DNA from: Fructilactobacillus ixorae
Lineage (GTDB): Bacteria > Bacillota > Bacilli > Lactobacillales > Lactobacillaceae
DNA length: 64,000 nucleotides
NCBI RefSeq assembly: GCF_024029915.1
Contig: NZ_CP097478.1
Span: forward strand, 248,001-312,000
Direction: 5' to 3'
Made by a program: the position numbers and the translations under genes. Of the stretch, positions 1-8,465 are shown in pieces. The first letter of the stretch is position 1. Every line of letters begins with the position of its first letter. The notes beneath the pieces are model-generated. The model saw only the letters and a list, made by a program, of their open reading frames with translations, was not told where the DNA came from and searched no databases.

Positions 1-1
1 A

Positions 2-775
2 CCGAATCCTTACCAGCCACGGAAGAAGTTTAATGAGAAGGCCTTGCAGGATTTAACCAATTCCATTAAGGTTTCAGGGGTCTTTCAACCGATCATTGTC
101 CGGCAACCAAACCCCCACGTGGCGAGTTATGAAATTGTCGCAGGAGAACGGCGGTTCCGGGCTTCAAAGGCCGCCGGTAAGACGACCATTCCGGCGATTA
201 TTCGGGATGCGACCGATGCCCAGATGATGGAAATCGCAGTCATGGAAAACTTACAACGGGAAGATTTGAACCCGCTGGATGAAGCTAAGGCCTACGAGAT
301 GCTGATGACGAATCTAGATATCACTCAGGCTCAGGTTTCAAAACGGTTAGGGAAGAGTCGTCCGTACATCGCGAACTACCTACGGCTCTTAAACCTGCCG
401 CTGCCCGTAAAGGAAATGTTACAAAAGGGCCAGCTATCGATGGGTCAAGCGCGGACCTTGCTTGCCGTGAAAAATAAGCAAGAACTCGTGCAGTTAGCGC
501 AGCAGGCCGTTGCCAAGACGCTCACGGTTCGGCAACTCGAAAAAGAAATTGAACGGTTAAACCAAAAGAATCCCCAGCAACCCAAAGCAACAAAACGGAA
601 CCGGAAGTCGCCCTACCTGCGCGCGGGTGAGGAACAGCTCCAAGATAAGTTCGGGACCCGGGTGGCAATTAGTGAAAGTCGGCCGAAATCAGGGCGGGGC
701 AAGATTGAAATTGATTACCTGTCAAACGACGACTTAAACCGGATTTTAGACCTATTAGATGTTCATCTAGATTAG
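2..775 (+). CDS. parB: Chromosome-partitioning protein ParB/Spo0J (5' partial)
   Basis: ParB binds parS sites, loads as a CTP-dependent clamp and works with ParA (Soj) in origin segregation. The reading frame is open to the window edge: codons before the internal TTG at 44 read PNPYQPRKKF, the conserved start of the ParB N-terminal domain, so the N-terminus is cut off and about 257 residues remain. Visible are the GERRFRA box of the CTP/NTP-binding domain and a helix-turn-helix (ITQAQVSKRLGKSRPYIANY) followed by a C-terminal dimerisation region. The downstream order DUF951-ychF is the standard Spo0J context and favours ParB over its paralogue Noc. No parS palindrome was seen in this window. 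Confidence 0.95.
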   Translation, partial: PNPYQPRKKFNEKALQDLTNSIKVSGVFQPIIVRQPNPHVASYEIVAGERRFRASKAAGKTTIPAIIRDATDAQMMEIAVMENLQREDLNPLDEAKAYEMLMTNLDITQAQVSKRLGKSRPYIANYLRLLNLPLPVKEMLQKGQLSMGQARTLLAVKNKQELVQLAQQAVAKTLTVRQLEKEIERLNQKNPQQPKATKRNRKSPYLRAGEEQLQDKFGTRVAISESRPKSGRGKIEIDYLSNDDLNRILDLLDVHLD

Positions 776-786
776 GAGGAATTGGG

Positions 787-975
787 ATGTATGACTTACA
801 TGATGTGGTTGAAATGAAAAAAGCCCATCCATGTGGTGCCAACCGGTGGGAAATCATTCGGGTTGGGGCTGACATTAAACTGGAATGCCAGGGATGTGGT
901 CACATCGTGATGATGCCACGCAGACAGTTCGAAAAGCGGATGAAAAAAGTTTTAAGCAAACACACTGAAGAGTAG
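787..975 (+). CDS. DUF951 family protein (YyzM-like)
   Basis: Small basic 62-residue protein of the DUF951 family, function unknown, typically found between parB and ychF in Firmicutes (yyzM in Bacillus). It contains a single Cys-x2-Cys pair (CQGC near residues 39-42) and a PRRxFEKR stretch near residue 44-51; one pair could take part in metal or nucleic-acid binding, but this is inference. The ATG follows a strong AGGAGGA ribosome site only 11 bases after the parB stop, so it is very likely cotranslated with parB. Confidence 0.85.
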   Translation: MYDLHDVVEMKKAHPCGANRWEIIRVGADIKLECQGCGHIVMMPRRQFEKRMKKVLSKHTEE

Positions 976-991
976 GAAAGAAGGAATCGAG

Positions 992-2089
992 ATGTCATTA
1001 ACAGCGGGAATTGTGGGGTTGCCAAACGTCGGCAAGTCGACCCTATTTAACGCCATTACCAAGGCCGGGGCGGAGATGGCGAACTACCCGTTTGCCACCA
1101 TTGATCCGAACGTCGGAATGGTGGAAGTCCCAGACCACCGGTTGGATCGGATTCAGGAACTAATTCCAGCGAAAAAGGTGGTGCCAACCACCTTTGAATT
1201 TACCGATATTGCCGGGATTGTTAAGGGAGCGAGCCGGGGGGAAGGCCTCGGAAACCAATTCTTGGAAAACATTCGGCAGGTGGACGCAATTGTGCACGTG
1301 GTTCGGGCGTTTGATGATGACAACATCACCCACGTTTCTGACAAGGTTGATCCCGTTGCAGACATTGAAACCATCAACTTAGAATTAACCCTGGCGGATC
1401 TAGAAGCCGTTAACAAACGAATTGGTAAGGTAACGAGAGCTGCCAAGGGGAGTGCAGAAGCCCAGGCAGAGCTGGACGTGCTCAATCAGCTCAAACCAGT
1501 GTTAGAAAACGGAGGTGCCGTGCGGGATCTTGATTTTGATGAAGAAGCGGCCAAGCTTGTAAAGGGCTTGTTCCTGTTAACTTCGAAACCGGTGCTATAC
1601 GTAGCGAACGTGAGTGAAGCATCGATGGCTCATCCCGAACAGGATCCCTATTTTCAAGCAGTGGAGCAATACGCTGCTGCGCATGGGGCTGAAGCAATTG
1701 GGATCGCTGCTGAAAGTGAAGAGGAAATTGCAGAACTTGATGACGATGATAAAGCGGAGTTTTTAGCCGCCGCCGGGGTAACGGAACCGTGGCTCGACAA
1801 GTTGATTCGGGCAGCTTACCAACTGCTGGACTTAGAAACCTTCTTTACCGCTGGGGGCAAGGAAACCAAGGCGTGGACCTTTTTACGTGGCACTAAAGCC
1901 CCCCAAGCCGCTGGGATCATTCACTCCGACTTTGAGCGGGGGTTCATTCGGGCTGAGGTCATGTCCTTTGCTGATCTGGACCAGTACGAAAGTGAAGCAG
2001 CTGTGAAGGAAGCTGGGAAACTGAGAATTGAAGGAAAAGACTACGTAATGCAGGATGGCGATATCGTAAACTTCCGCTTTAACGTGTAG
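992..2089 (+). CDS. ychF: Redox-regulated ATPase/GTPase YchF (OLA1 family)
   Basis: Obg-related P-loop NTPase that prefers ATP and associates with ribosomes; implicated in stress and translation control. G1 motif GLPNVGKST at residues 9-17, G3 DIAGIVKGA around residue 69, a G4-type NVSE around residue 206 (the family's altered NxxE specificity motif) and a C-terminal TGS domain ending in DGDIVNFRFNV. At 365 residues it matches the family length. It lies 16 bases after DUF951 and 8 bases before the DUF1129 gene, consistent with one operon from parB. Confidence 0.97.
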   Translation: MSLTAGIVGLPNVGKSTLFNAITKAGAEMANYPFATIDPNVGMVEVPDHRLDRIQELIPAKKVVPTTFEFTDIAGIVKGASRGEGLGNQFLENIRQVDAIVHVVRAFDDDNITHVSDKVDPVADIETINLELTLADLEAVNKRIGKVTRAAKGSAEAQAELDVLNQLKPVLENGGAVRDLDFDEEAAKLVKGLFLLTSKPVLYVANVSEASMAHPEQDPYFQAVEQYAAAHGAEAIGIAAESEEEIAELDDDDKAEFLAAAGVTEPWLDKLIRAAYQLLDLETFFTAGGKETKAWTFLRGTKAPQAAGIIHSDFERGFIRAEVMSFADLDQYESEAAVKEAGKLRIEGKDYVMQDGDIVNFRFNV

Positions 2090-2097
2090 GAGGAACT

Positions 2098-2829
2098 ATG
2101 GCGACTGAAAAGGAAAAACGGAATGCCCACGTCCAACAACAACGACCATCGAGTCAGAAGGAACGGTACGCGGAATTTGCAAACCGGGGGCTAACCAAAC
2201 GTAACGAAGAGTACATGGTGAAATTTAGTGCAGCGTTAGCTGATACTAACTATCCGGCAGAACAACGAGCTGAGTTGATTCAGACCATGTTGCAGGAAAT
2301 TTTAGCAGCCCAAAAACGGGGCACCACTGCTAAAAATCTGTATGGGACGGTCACAGAAAAACTGAAGGTAACGTTGAATCCGCCTAAGGAACCAGCTGGA
2401 CCGATGACAAAGAAACGGTACCTGACGGATGCCACGTATAACTTCCTCTGGTTCCTGATTCTCTTTAATTTTATGTATGGGGCAATAGCATTCATGGCGC
2501 CGGCTTCCACTAATCGAGCCGGCGCAGCCGGGATTACGTGTATTGTGATTTCGTCAATCGTAGCAGGATTGGGAATGCCCTTTGTAACCCAGCTCTCTGC
2601 TCCAGACGTTCAGCACAAGCACCATTGGCTGGTCCGGGCCGGAATGATGGCGGTAATGTTTTTGGTCTGGATGTTGGTCTTTTATGGCTCTAACCTCCTG
2701 CCTCGGATCATCAACCCGGTGGTGAACCCGATTGTCAACATTGTGATTGGTGTAATCGGGGTTGTTGCAATTTTATACATGCGGTCACGCTTCAAAATCA
2801 CGAGCGGGATCTTTGCGGGTCGCCGCTAA
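2098..2829 (+). CDS. DUF1129 family membrane protein
   Basis: Protein of 243 residues with a charged, soluble N-terminal half (about residues 1-110) and a hydrophobic C-terminal half with about four transmembrane segments (near 115-140, 145-165, 180-200, 210-228). This is the layout of the DUF1129 family found next to ychF in lactobacilli; its function is unknown. The SD (AGGAGG, overlapping the end of ychF) sits 8 bases after the ychF stop codon region. A hairpin terminator follows directly, so this is probably the last gene of the parB-ychF transcript. Confidence 0.85.
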   Translation: MATEKEKRNAHVQQQRPSSQKERYAEFANRGLTKRNEEYMVKFSAALADTNYPAEQRAELIQTMLQEILAAQKRGTTAKNLYGTVTEKLKVTLNPPKEPAGPMTKKRYLTDATYNFLWFLILFNFMYGAIAFMAPASTNRAGAAGITCIVISSIVAGLGMPFVTQLSAPDVQHKHHWLVRAGMMAVMFLVWMLVFYGSNLLPRIINPVVNPIVNIVIGVIGVVAILYMRSRFKITSGIFAGRR

Positions 2830-2834
2830 TCATG

Positions 2835-2864
2835 AAAACGGTTTTCTTGCGAGGACCGTTTTTT
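2835..2864 (+). terminator. Rho-independent terminator after DUF1129 gene
   Basis: Inverted repeat AAAACGGT / ACCGTTTT with a loop of about 12 bases, running into a T-rich tract, 6 bases after the DUF1129 stop codon. Confidence 0.75.
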
Positions 2865-2958
2865 GTTTGCTAAGTTTTTCTTATCTTTAGCCAAATTTCT
2901 TTCTTTTGGAGTTGGATTTGGTAAACTAAACAAAAACAACGAAAAAGAGGTTCAGCAG

Positions 2959-3645
2959 ATGAAAATATTAGTAGTTGATGACGATCAAGAAATTGCCCAG
3001 TTATTAGAAATTTACATTAAAAACGAAGGGTTTGAGCCGGTCGCCGCTTACGACGGCGAAGCAGCCCTCTCCAAGCTGCATACTGAATCAGACATTGGGT
3101 TAGTCATTTTGGACATCATGATGCCGGGCATTAACGGGATGGAAGTGATTAACCAGGTTCGCAAGGATTCCCAGATTCCAATCATCGTGCTATCTGCGAA
3201 AACGGAAGACCTCGATAAGATCCAGGGTTTGACCACCGGTGCGGATGACTATGTCACGAAACCCTTCAATCCGTTAGAAGTCATGGCGCGGGTCCACTCG
3301 TTGTTACGCCGAAGTGAAAATGCGATGAAGAACGCTGAGCCAGAAGCAATTCATGCTGACATGTTGACGATTAATCGTGATTCACACGAAGTGGTTACGG
3401 AAGATGGAACCAAGATTCAATTAACGGCGATTGAGTTTGGGATTTTATACCTATTAGCCAGTCATCCCAACCGCGTTTTTTCGGCCGATGAAATCTTTGA
3501 ACGGGTGTGGAAGCAGGAAAGCGTGATCTCAGCGAAAACTGTGATGGTGCACATGAGTCACCTGCGGGACAAGATTGAGGCCGCTACGAATGGTCAGGAT
3601 GTAATTAAGACGGTTTGGGGAGTGGGTTACAAGGTTGAAGGTTAA
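2959..3645 (+). CDS. OmpR/PhoB-family response regulator (VanR-like)
   Basis: DNA-binding response regulator of 228 residues. Receiver domain with the acidic pair in VVDDD (residues 5-9), phospho-acceptor Asp52 in LDIMMPG, a Thr/Ser switch region (VLSAK) and the conserved Lys in DDYVTKPF. The C-terminal winged helix ends in KTVWGVGYKVEG, typical of the OmpR class. The frame is open further upstream to 2863, but the ATG at 2959 begins the canonical MKILVVDDD and has an AGAGG ribosome site. It forms an operon with the sensor kinase that follows. The target genes are unknown; resemblance to VanR is at family level only. Confidence 0.93.
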   Translation: MKILVVDDDQEIAQLLEIYIKNEGFEPVAAYDGEAALSKLHTESDIGLVILDIMMPGINGMEVINQVRKDSQIPIIVLSAKTEDLDKIQGLTTGADDYVTKPFNPLEVMARVHSLLRRSENAMKNAEPEAIHADMLTINRDSHEVVTEDGTKIQLTAIEFGILYLLASHPNRVFSADEIFERVWKQESVISAKTVMVHMSHLRDKIEAATNGQDVIKTVWGVGYKVEG

Positions 3646-3649
3646 AGCA

Positions 3650-4807
3650 ATGGCAAATGAGAATTTCAAACTGACTAATCGGGAAAAGAACGAACTGTGG
3701 TTTGAAACCATCATGACGATTGTGTTGTTGTTATTAGCTAACGTTGCAGTCGGCAACATTTTGACGAACTTCATTCGTACGAACCAAGGGGTCAACGACG
3801 GAATCTTCATCATTAAACAATCGATCACCGTTGGGCCACTGCACCAACATTTTCTTAGTTGGGAAGGGCTCTTTTGGATTTTGATGGTGTTTTTAGATAC
3901 GGTAATTGTCTGGTGGCGGATTATTCGGGTTTACCGCCGGATTCAGATTAGTCGGATTATTGACGAACTGCACTACATTTCCAACGGACACTTTGATCAC
4001 CAAATTCCCTTTCACCTAACGGGGGATAACGAACGGGTGGTAAATAGTGTTAACACGCTGGTAGAAAATGTGATTCAGTCGCTCGAAGACGAACGCCGAA
4101 TCGAAAAATCAAAGGATGAGCTGGTGACAAGTGTGAGCCATGATTTACGGACTCCGCTCACGTCCATCATCGGATATCTCGGACTAATTGAAGCTCATCA
4201 GTACCAAACTGAAGCCGAGCTACGGAAGTATTGTCACATTGCCTATGAAAAGGCCCAACAGATGAAGAAACTGGTTGACCGGTTGTTTGAGTACACGCAG
4301 GCCAACAACCTAGGCGACCAGCAGGTGGAACTGAATCAGATTGACGTCAACCAGTTGTTGACCCAGTTAGAGACTTCGTTTGCGTTAGAGGCGCACAAAC
4401 AGGGGATGCAGATCAAGGTGCACCCCCTGAATCCAGACCTCACGATGGTGGCGAACGCCGAATTACTGGGGCGGGTTTTTAATAACTTGATTACAAACGC
4501 TTTGAAGTATGGTAACGATGGGACGCAAATCGTACTTACGGCCCGTAAAGATCCAGCGGAGACGGTGACGTTTCAGGTCGCAAATGATGGTAAAGCCATT
4601 CCCAAAAAGGTTCTGCGCAAGATCTTTAACCGGTTTTATCGCGAAGAAAGTTCGAGAAACCTGGAAACGGGTGGAAGTGGACTGGGCTTGGCGATTGTCC
4701 GCGAGATTATCAGTCGGCAGGGCGGGCAGGTGACGGTTGCTTCTAACAATCAGTGGACGACATTTACGGTGACGTTACCAATTCAACCCAGCCCAACAAC
4801 CAGTTAG
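3650..4807 (+). CDS. Sensor histidine kinase (VanS-like)
   Basis: Membrane sensor kinase of 385 residues, partner of the preceding regulator. Two transmembrane segments (about residues 20-42 and 72-95) bracket a short 30-residue extracytoplasmic loop, so it probably senses the membrane or a membrane partner. A HAMP-like linker is followed by the H-box SVSHDLRTPLTS with His164, an N-box (NLITNALKYG) and G-boxes including GGSGLGLAIV. ATG at 3650 is preferred because GAAGG ends about 9 bases upstream; a TTG at 3635 in the same frame would overlap the regulator. The stop codon lies within a terminator stem. Confidence 0.92.
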   Translation: MANENFKLTNREKNELWFETIMTIVLLLLANVAVGNILTNFIRTNQGVNDGIFIIKQSITVGPLHQHFLSWEGLFWILMVFLDTVIVWWRIIRVYRRIQISRIIDELHYISNGHFDHQIPFHLTGDNERVVNSVNTLVENVIQSLEDERRIEKSKDELVTSVSHDLRTPLTSIIGYLGLIEAHQYQTEAELRKYCHIAYEKAQQMKKLVDRLFEYTQANNLGDQQVELNQIDVNQLLTQLETSFALEAHKQGMQIKVHPLNPDLTMVANAELLGRVFNNLITNALKYGNDGTQIVLTARKDPAETVTFQVANDGKAIPKKVLRKIFNRFYREESSRNLETGGSGLGLAIVREIISRQGGQVTVASNNQWTTFTVTLPIQPSPTTS

Positions 4808-4827
4808 GAAGTTAACTGGTTTTTTTA
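4798..4827 (+). terminator. Terminator of the two-component operon
   Basis: Stem AACCAGTTA / TAACTGGTT with a short loop and a run of seven T; it overlaps the last codons and stop of the kinase gene. Confidence 0.8.
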
Positions 4828-4932
4828 CTACTTAATCTCTCACAATTAATTGAAAAAAATGTGCAAAAATGGTTTTTTATTCATTCTAAATCCAATATAA
4901 TTAAGTGTACGGTGCAACAAACCGAGGATTTC

Positions 4933-4962
4933 ATGAAATCATTATTGGAGGATTTCAATTGA
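4933..4962 (+). other. Possible leader micro-ORF coupled to azlC
   Basis: ATG-initiated ORF encoding MKSLLEDFN, preceded by GAGGA. Its TGA stop overlaps the TTG start of azlC (TTGA). The 10-mer GAGGATTTCA occurs twice, at 4924-4933 before this ATG and at 4948-4957 before the azlC TTG, so both starts carry the same ribosome site plus spacer. Translation is inference; it could equally be a chance duplication. Confidence 0.3.
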
Positions 4963-5723
4963 CTAAAGTGGTACCAAATCCAAATGAACCAGCTTGGCGG
5001 AAAAACTTTCGCACGTCGTTTCCATTAGACGTGAGTTATATTCCAATCGGAATTGCCTGCGGGATTTTATTGCATGCCGCGGGCTTTAATACGTTTAACA
5101 CAATTTTAGTTTCGTTATTGGTTTTTTCTGGAGGAGCCCAATTTTTGATTGCCTCCATGTTGACCATCAATTCCCCCTTATTAACTATTGTGCTGATGCT
5201 TTTTTTCCTGGAATTACGGTATGCATTACTCGGATCCAGTTTATCGAAGTATCTGCGTGGGCAAAGTACATGGTTCCTGCTTTTGTTTTCCGGGTCAATG
5301 AATGATGAAAACTACGCGGTGAACTACCTAAAGTTTTCGACCGATAAGCATTTTACCCAACGAGATGCCTTACAAATTGAGCACTGGTCCCTCCTGTTTT
5401 GGACCGTCAGCAATTTAATCGGTAGTTTGGTGGGGACGGCGATTACGATTGATTTGACCGTGGTCCACTTTGCCCTCACGGCGCTCTTCCTCTTCATGAT
5501 TGTGATGCAGATTAAAAGCTTTTTGAAGATTATCATTGCGGGCTTAGCTGCCGTACTAGCAATCTTCTTCTTGGTGACAACGAAGTCCACTTTAGGACTA
5601 GTATTTGCAACGCTGGTGGCTTCGTTCGTCGGCTTTTTAGCAGACAATTACCTCACGAAGCAACAGAAGAAGAGTCGGCTGGTTAAAATGTTTAAGAACC
5701 CAGCCGGAACCCCCAAAGAGTAA
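4959..5723 (+). CDS. azlC: AzlC family branched-chain amino acid exporter, large subunit
   Basis: Integral membrane protein of about 254 residues, the large subunit of the two-component AzlCD exporter for branched-chain amino acids and analogues. Signature features are the N-terminal FPLDVSYIPIGIACGIL, FSGGAQFL and the LELRYALLGSSLS stretch, and about seven hydrophobic segments. I place the start at TTG 4959, six bases after GGAGGA; the frame extends upstream to 4905 but without a suitable ribosome site. It is followed by azlD at 17 bases. A TATAAT at 4896-4901 could be its -10 box, with no clear -35. Confidence 0.9.
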   Translation: MTKVVPNPNEPAWRKNFRTSFPLDVSYIPIGIACGILLHAAGFNTFNTILVSLLVFSGGAQFLIASMLTINSPLLTIVLMLFFLELRYALLGSSLSKYLRGQSTWFLLLFSGSMNDENYAVNYLKFSTDKHFTQRDALQIEHWSLLFWTVSNLIGSLVGTAITIDLTVVHFALTALFLFMIVMQIKSFLKIIIAGLAAVLAIFFLVTTKSTLGLVFATLVASFVGFLADNYLTKQQKKSRLVKMFKNPAGTPKE

Positions 5724-5740
5724 GCGGAAGGACGCAGATT

Positions 5741-6073
5741 ATGGAATGGAACGGAATGCAACACTTTCTGTTAGTGATACTATGTTTCTTTGTGGCATTA
5801 GTCCCGCGGTTTGTCCCCTTGTTTTTCTTTCGAAAACGGCAAATTCCCAAGTGGTTTAACGAGTGGATGGAGTTTGTGCCCATTTGTTTGTTTACCTCGT
5901 TAGTTGTGAAAGACCTCTTTATTACTAAGAACTATACGTTTTCCGTGGCCGGTTCGTTACCAGAGTTGATTGCGAGCGTTGTGGTGATCGCGGTGGCGTT
6001 TTGGACCCGGTCGATGGCCCTCTCGGTCATTATCGGGTTGGGGCTGGTCTTTGCGTTAACGTTTGTACTCTAG
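5741..6073 (+). CDS. azlD: AzlD family branched-chain amino acid exporter, small subunit
   Basis: Small hydrophobic protein of 110 residues with three to four membrane segments and the family-typical FLVALVPRFVP-like region (here VALVPRFVPLFFFRKRQIP). It is the partner subunit of AzlC. It sits directly downstream of azlC and is followed by a bidirectional terminator shared with the convergent cfa gene. Confidence 0.88.
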   Translation: MEWNGMQHFLLVILCFFVALVPRFVPLFFFRKRQIPKWFNEWMEFVPICLFTSLVVKDLFITKNYTFSVAGSLPELIASVVVIAVAFWTRSMALSVIIGLGLVFALTFVL

Positions 6074-6100
6074 ATTAGTCAGTAACAACCGAAAGCAAAC

Positions 6101-6132
6101 AAAAAAGAGCTGAATGTAATTCAGCTCTTTTT
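6101..6132. terminator. Bidirectional terminator between azlD and cfa
   Basis: Stem AAAGAGCTGAA / TTCAGCTCTTT with loop TGTAA, flanked by A-run upstream and T-run downstream, so it can end transcripts from both sides. Confidence 0.9.
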
Positions 6133-6140
6133 GATTTGGC

Positions 6141-7328
6141 TTAGTGGTCGTGATGGTCAGCCATGTAATCGCGAGTCATTGGGAGCGATGCTCCGGATGG
6201 GCCCTTCGTGATGAGGTATTGCATGACATCGATGTTTCCAGATTTAAAGGAAGCTGCACAGGCTTGCAGGTAGAGATCCCACATGCGGACAAATTGTTCA
6301 TCAAACATTTCGGTTACTTCAGAGCGAACGCGGTTGAAGTTCTTATCCCATTCTTCCAAAGTCCGTTGGTAGTGTCTCCGCAGCGATTCTAAGTCATAGA
6401 TTTGCATCCGGTTATCGACAATGTGTTGGATGTTTTCGGTTAACCCAGGAATGTAGCCACCGGGGAAGATCCACTTGTTAATCCACCCGTTGACTGCCCC
6501 GCCTTGTTGCCGCGTAATCCCATGGATTAGAGCACTTCCGTTGTCTTTAAGGTGAGTGCTAACCGTTTTGAAGTACTCATCGAGATTTTCCTTTCCAACG
6601 TGTTCAAACATCCCCACGGAAGTGATGTAATCGAATTGTTCATCCTTTGGCAGTTCGCGGTAATCCTGAAGCCGGACGTCGGCAAGATTTTCCAAGCCGT
6701 ATTTTTTGATTTGGGCTTTTACGTAGTCATATTGTTCCTGACTTAACGTTACTCCAGTTACCCGTAGGTTGTATTCCTTAGCAGCTGTCAGCATCAAGGT
6801 TCCCCAGCCACAACCAATGTCCAGTAGGGTGTGCCCCGGTTGCGGGTTCAGCTTTTTAATAATATGGTGAATTTTGTTTTCCTGGGCTTGGTACAGTGAA
6901 TCAGTCGGTTTTTCAAAGTAGGCACAGGAGTACGTCATCGTCTTATCTAGCCAGAGTCGGTAGAAGTCGTTACCAATGTCATAGTGATCCTGAACGTCTT
7001 TTTTACTTTCCGCTTCGGAGTGGGAAGCATGGGGCAGGAACTTGATAAACTTTTTATTGCGGAAAAAGCTGTCAGCTGCCGCATAAGCTGAGGTAATGAG
7101 ATCCTCTAGGTTCCCGTCGATTTCCACCGTGCCGTTCATGTAGGCCTCACCGAGCGCAATCGATGCATTCTTCTTTAACTCGCGAATTGGAATTGGCTTA
7201 TGAATCGTAATGTGCGCTTTGGGGGTCCCATTCCCGTACTTCTTTGTTTTACCGTCCCAAAAAGTAACTTCAATTGGTTCGGCAAAACTGCGTTTCAAAA
7301 ATTCGTTGTAAAACATTTTTTCTAACAT
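6141..7328 (-). CDS. cfa: Cyclopropane-fatty-acyl-phospholipid synthase
   Basis: SAM-dependent methyltransferase that adds a methylene group across double bonds of membrane phospholipid acyl chains, a stationary-phase and acid/freeze stress adaptation. At 395 residues it has the family length. Visible motifs are [14 protein letters not shown] (114-127), MTYSCAYF (131-138), the SAM-binding [11 protein letters not shown] (168-178) and MFEHVG. It ends in a His-rich DHHDH tail. It is a single gene on the minus strand between azlD and the NPGEY-repeat gene; a TATAAT -10-like box lies about 40 bases upstream on its strand. Confidence 0.95.
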   Translation of the reverse strand: MLEKMFYNEFLKRSFAEPIEVTFWDGKTKKYGNGTPKAHITIHKPIPIRELKKNASIALGEAYMNGTVEIDGNLEDLITSAYAAADSFFRNKKFIKFLPHASHSEAESKKDVQDHYDIGNDFYRLWLDKTMTYSCAYFEKPTDSLYQAQENKIHHIIKKLNPQPGHTLLDIGCGWGTLMLTAAKEYNLRVTGVTLSQEQYDYVKAQIKKYGLENLADVRLQDYRELPKDEQFDYITSVGMFEHVGKENLDEYFKTVSTHLKDNGSALIHGITRQQGGAVNGWINKWIFPGGYIPGLTENIQHIVDNRMQIYDLESLRRHYQRTLEEWDKNFNRVRSEVTEMFDEQFVRMWDLYLQACAASFKSGNIDVMQYLITKGPSGASLPMTRDYMADHHDH

Positions 7329-7427
7329 GGTTTAACCTCGCTTTTCCGTGTGAAATACATTCCCATTATATGCTTTTTTCTTTTTTTCCGGAACCAATGT
7401 GGCAATCGGAAATCAAATTCATATCTA

Positions 7428-7436
7428 TGATATAAT
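7428..7436 (+). promoter_or_regulatory. Extended -10 promoter
   Basis: TGATATAAT, a perfect -10 with the TGn extension, 40 bases before the next coding start; no good -35, which extended -10 promoters tolerate. Confidence 0.55.
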
Positions 7437-7475
7437 GAACCTCGAATGTAAAGGAAGTTTATGGAGGTAATTAGA

Positions 7476-8441
7476 ATGAAGAAATGGATTTGGGCGCTTA
7501 TCGCGGTTGTGATTATTGCCGTTGGTGGAGGCTGGTATTACGCAGCGCACACGAACAGTACTCAAGCATACGCAAGTAGCGTTAGCAATGGGAAAACGGC
7601 CCTAAAAGACGCTAGCTATACGGAAGCCAAGAATGACTTTCAAATGGCAGTCGATAAAAAACCGGGTTCTAAGGAAGCCAACGCGCTCTTGAACCAGACC
7701 CAACACTTTATCGATGGAAACACCCAGATGAAGGATAAGGAATTTACCAGCGCCAAGAAGTCCTATATGGCCGTTAAGAACGAAAAAAACGGTTCGGATT
7801 TGATGGTAAAACGGGCGAACAGTAAGGTTAAAACTGTGAACGAAGTCATTAAAAATGATGGCTTATTCAAACAAATTTACAAAGAAGCGGTTCGGCAACA
7901 CAATGATAAGAAGTACGATGCTTCGAACCAAACCCTCCAAGGCATTTTGACAGCTCGGGTGATCAACCAAGCTTACTACCGTGACATTAAGCGCAAGGCT
8001 ATGGACCTGAAGAAGTCGAACGACAAAGAACTGAAGAAGATGTCGACAAAGGCTAAACAAGCTTCGGCAATCGATCCAAACCAAAGCACGAGCGTTACCA
8101 ACGCGGTTAATGAAGTTAGTTCAACTCAGGCAGCAGTGAAAGCCAACGCCCAAAGTGCCACTTCCGCAGTTGCCGCAACGAAGAAAGCGAACCCAACTGC
8201 GAACACCAGCAACTTTAACGTGTATGAAAACCCCGGTGAATACGCCAACCGGTTTGTAGATCCAACGACGGGGCAAAATATGAACACGAGCAACAGTTCA
8301 AACGCAACGGCTGGAGACAACTCGAATAACAATGGGAATGCTAACAATGCTGGAACAACTGATCCCAACAATTACACGCCTAACAACGATCCGTACAATG
8401 TTTACACGAACCCCGGCGAGTACAGCAACCGGTTTAACTAA
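7476..8441 (+). CDS. Membrane-anchored TPR-like protein with C-terminal NPGEY repeats
   Basis: Not a family I can name. The 321-residue protein has one N-terminal membrane segment (residues 4-22) after MKK, so most of it is probably outside the membrane. Residues 30-190 are Lys/Ala-rich helical sequence with TPR-like spacing (YTEAKNDFQMAVDKKPGSKEA and a second unit EFTSAKKSYMAV). Residues 200-321 are Asn/Ser/Thr/Ala-rich and disordered-looking, with two near-identical 13-mers, NVYENPGEYANRF (248-260) and NVYTNPGEYSNRF (308-320), one almost at the C-terminus. ATG 7476 is chosen because GGAGG ends 7 bases earlier, inside an alternative upstream start. It is in an operon with the AI-2E-family transporter. 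Confidence 0.7.
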   Translation: MKKWIWALIAVVIIAVGGGWYYAAHTNSTQAYASSVSNGKTALKDASYTEAKNDFQMAVDKKPGSKEANALLNQTQHFIDGNTQMKDKEFTSAKKSYMAVKNEKNGSDLMVKRANSKVKTVNEVIKNDGLFKQIYKEAVRQHNDKKYDASNQTLQGILTARVINQAYYRDIKRKAMDLKKSNDKELKKMSTKAKQASAIDPNQSTSVTNAVNEVSSTQAAVKANAQSATSAVAATKKANPTANTSNFNVYENPGEYANRFVDPTTGQNMNTSNSSNATAGDNSNNNGNANNAGTTDPNNYTPNNDPYNVYTNPGEYSNRFN

Positions 8442-8465
8442 TTAAACAGATGGAGATAAATTAAG

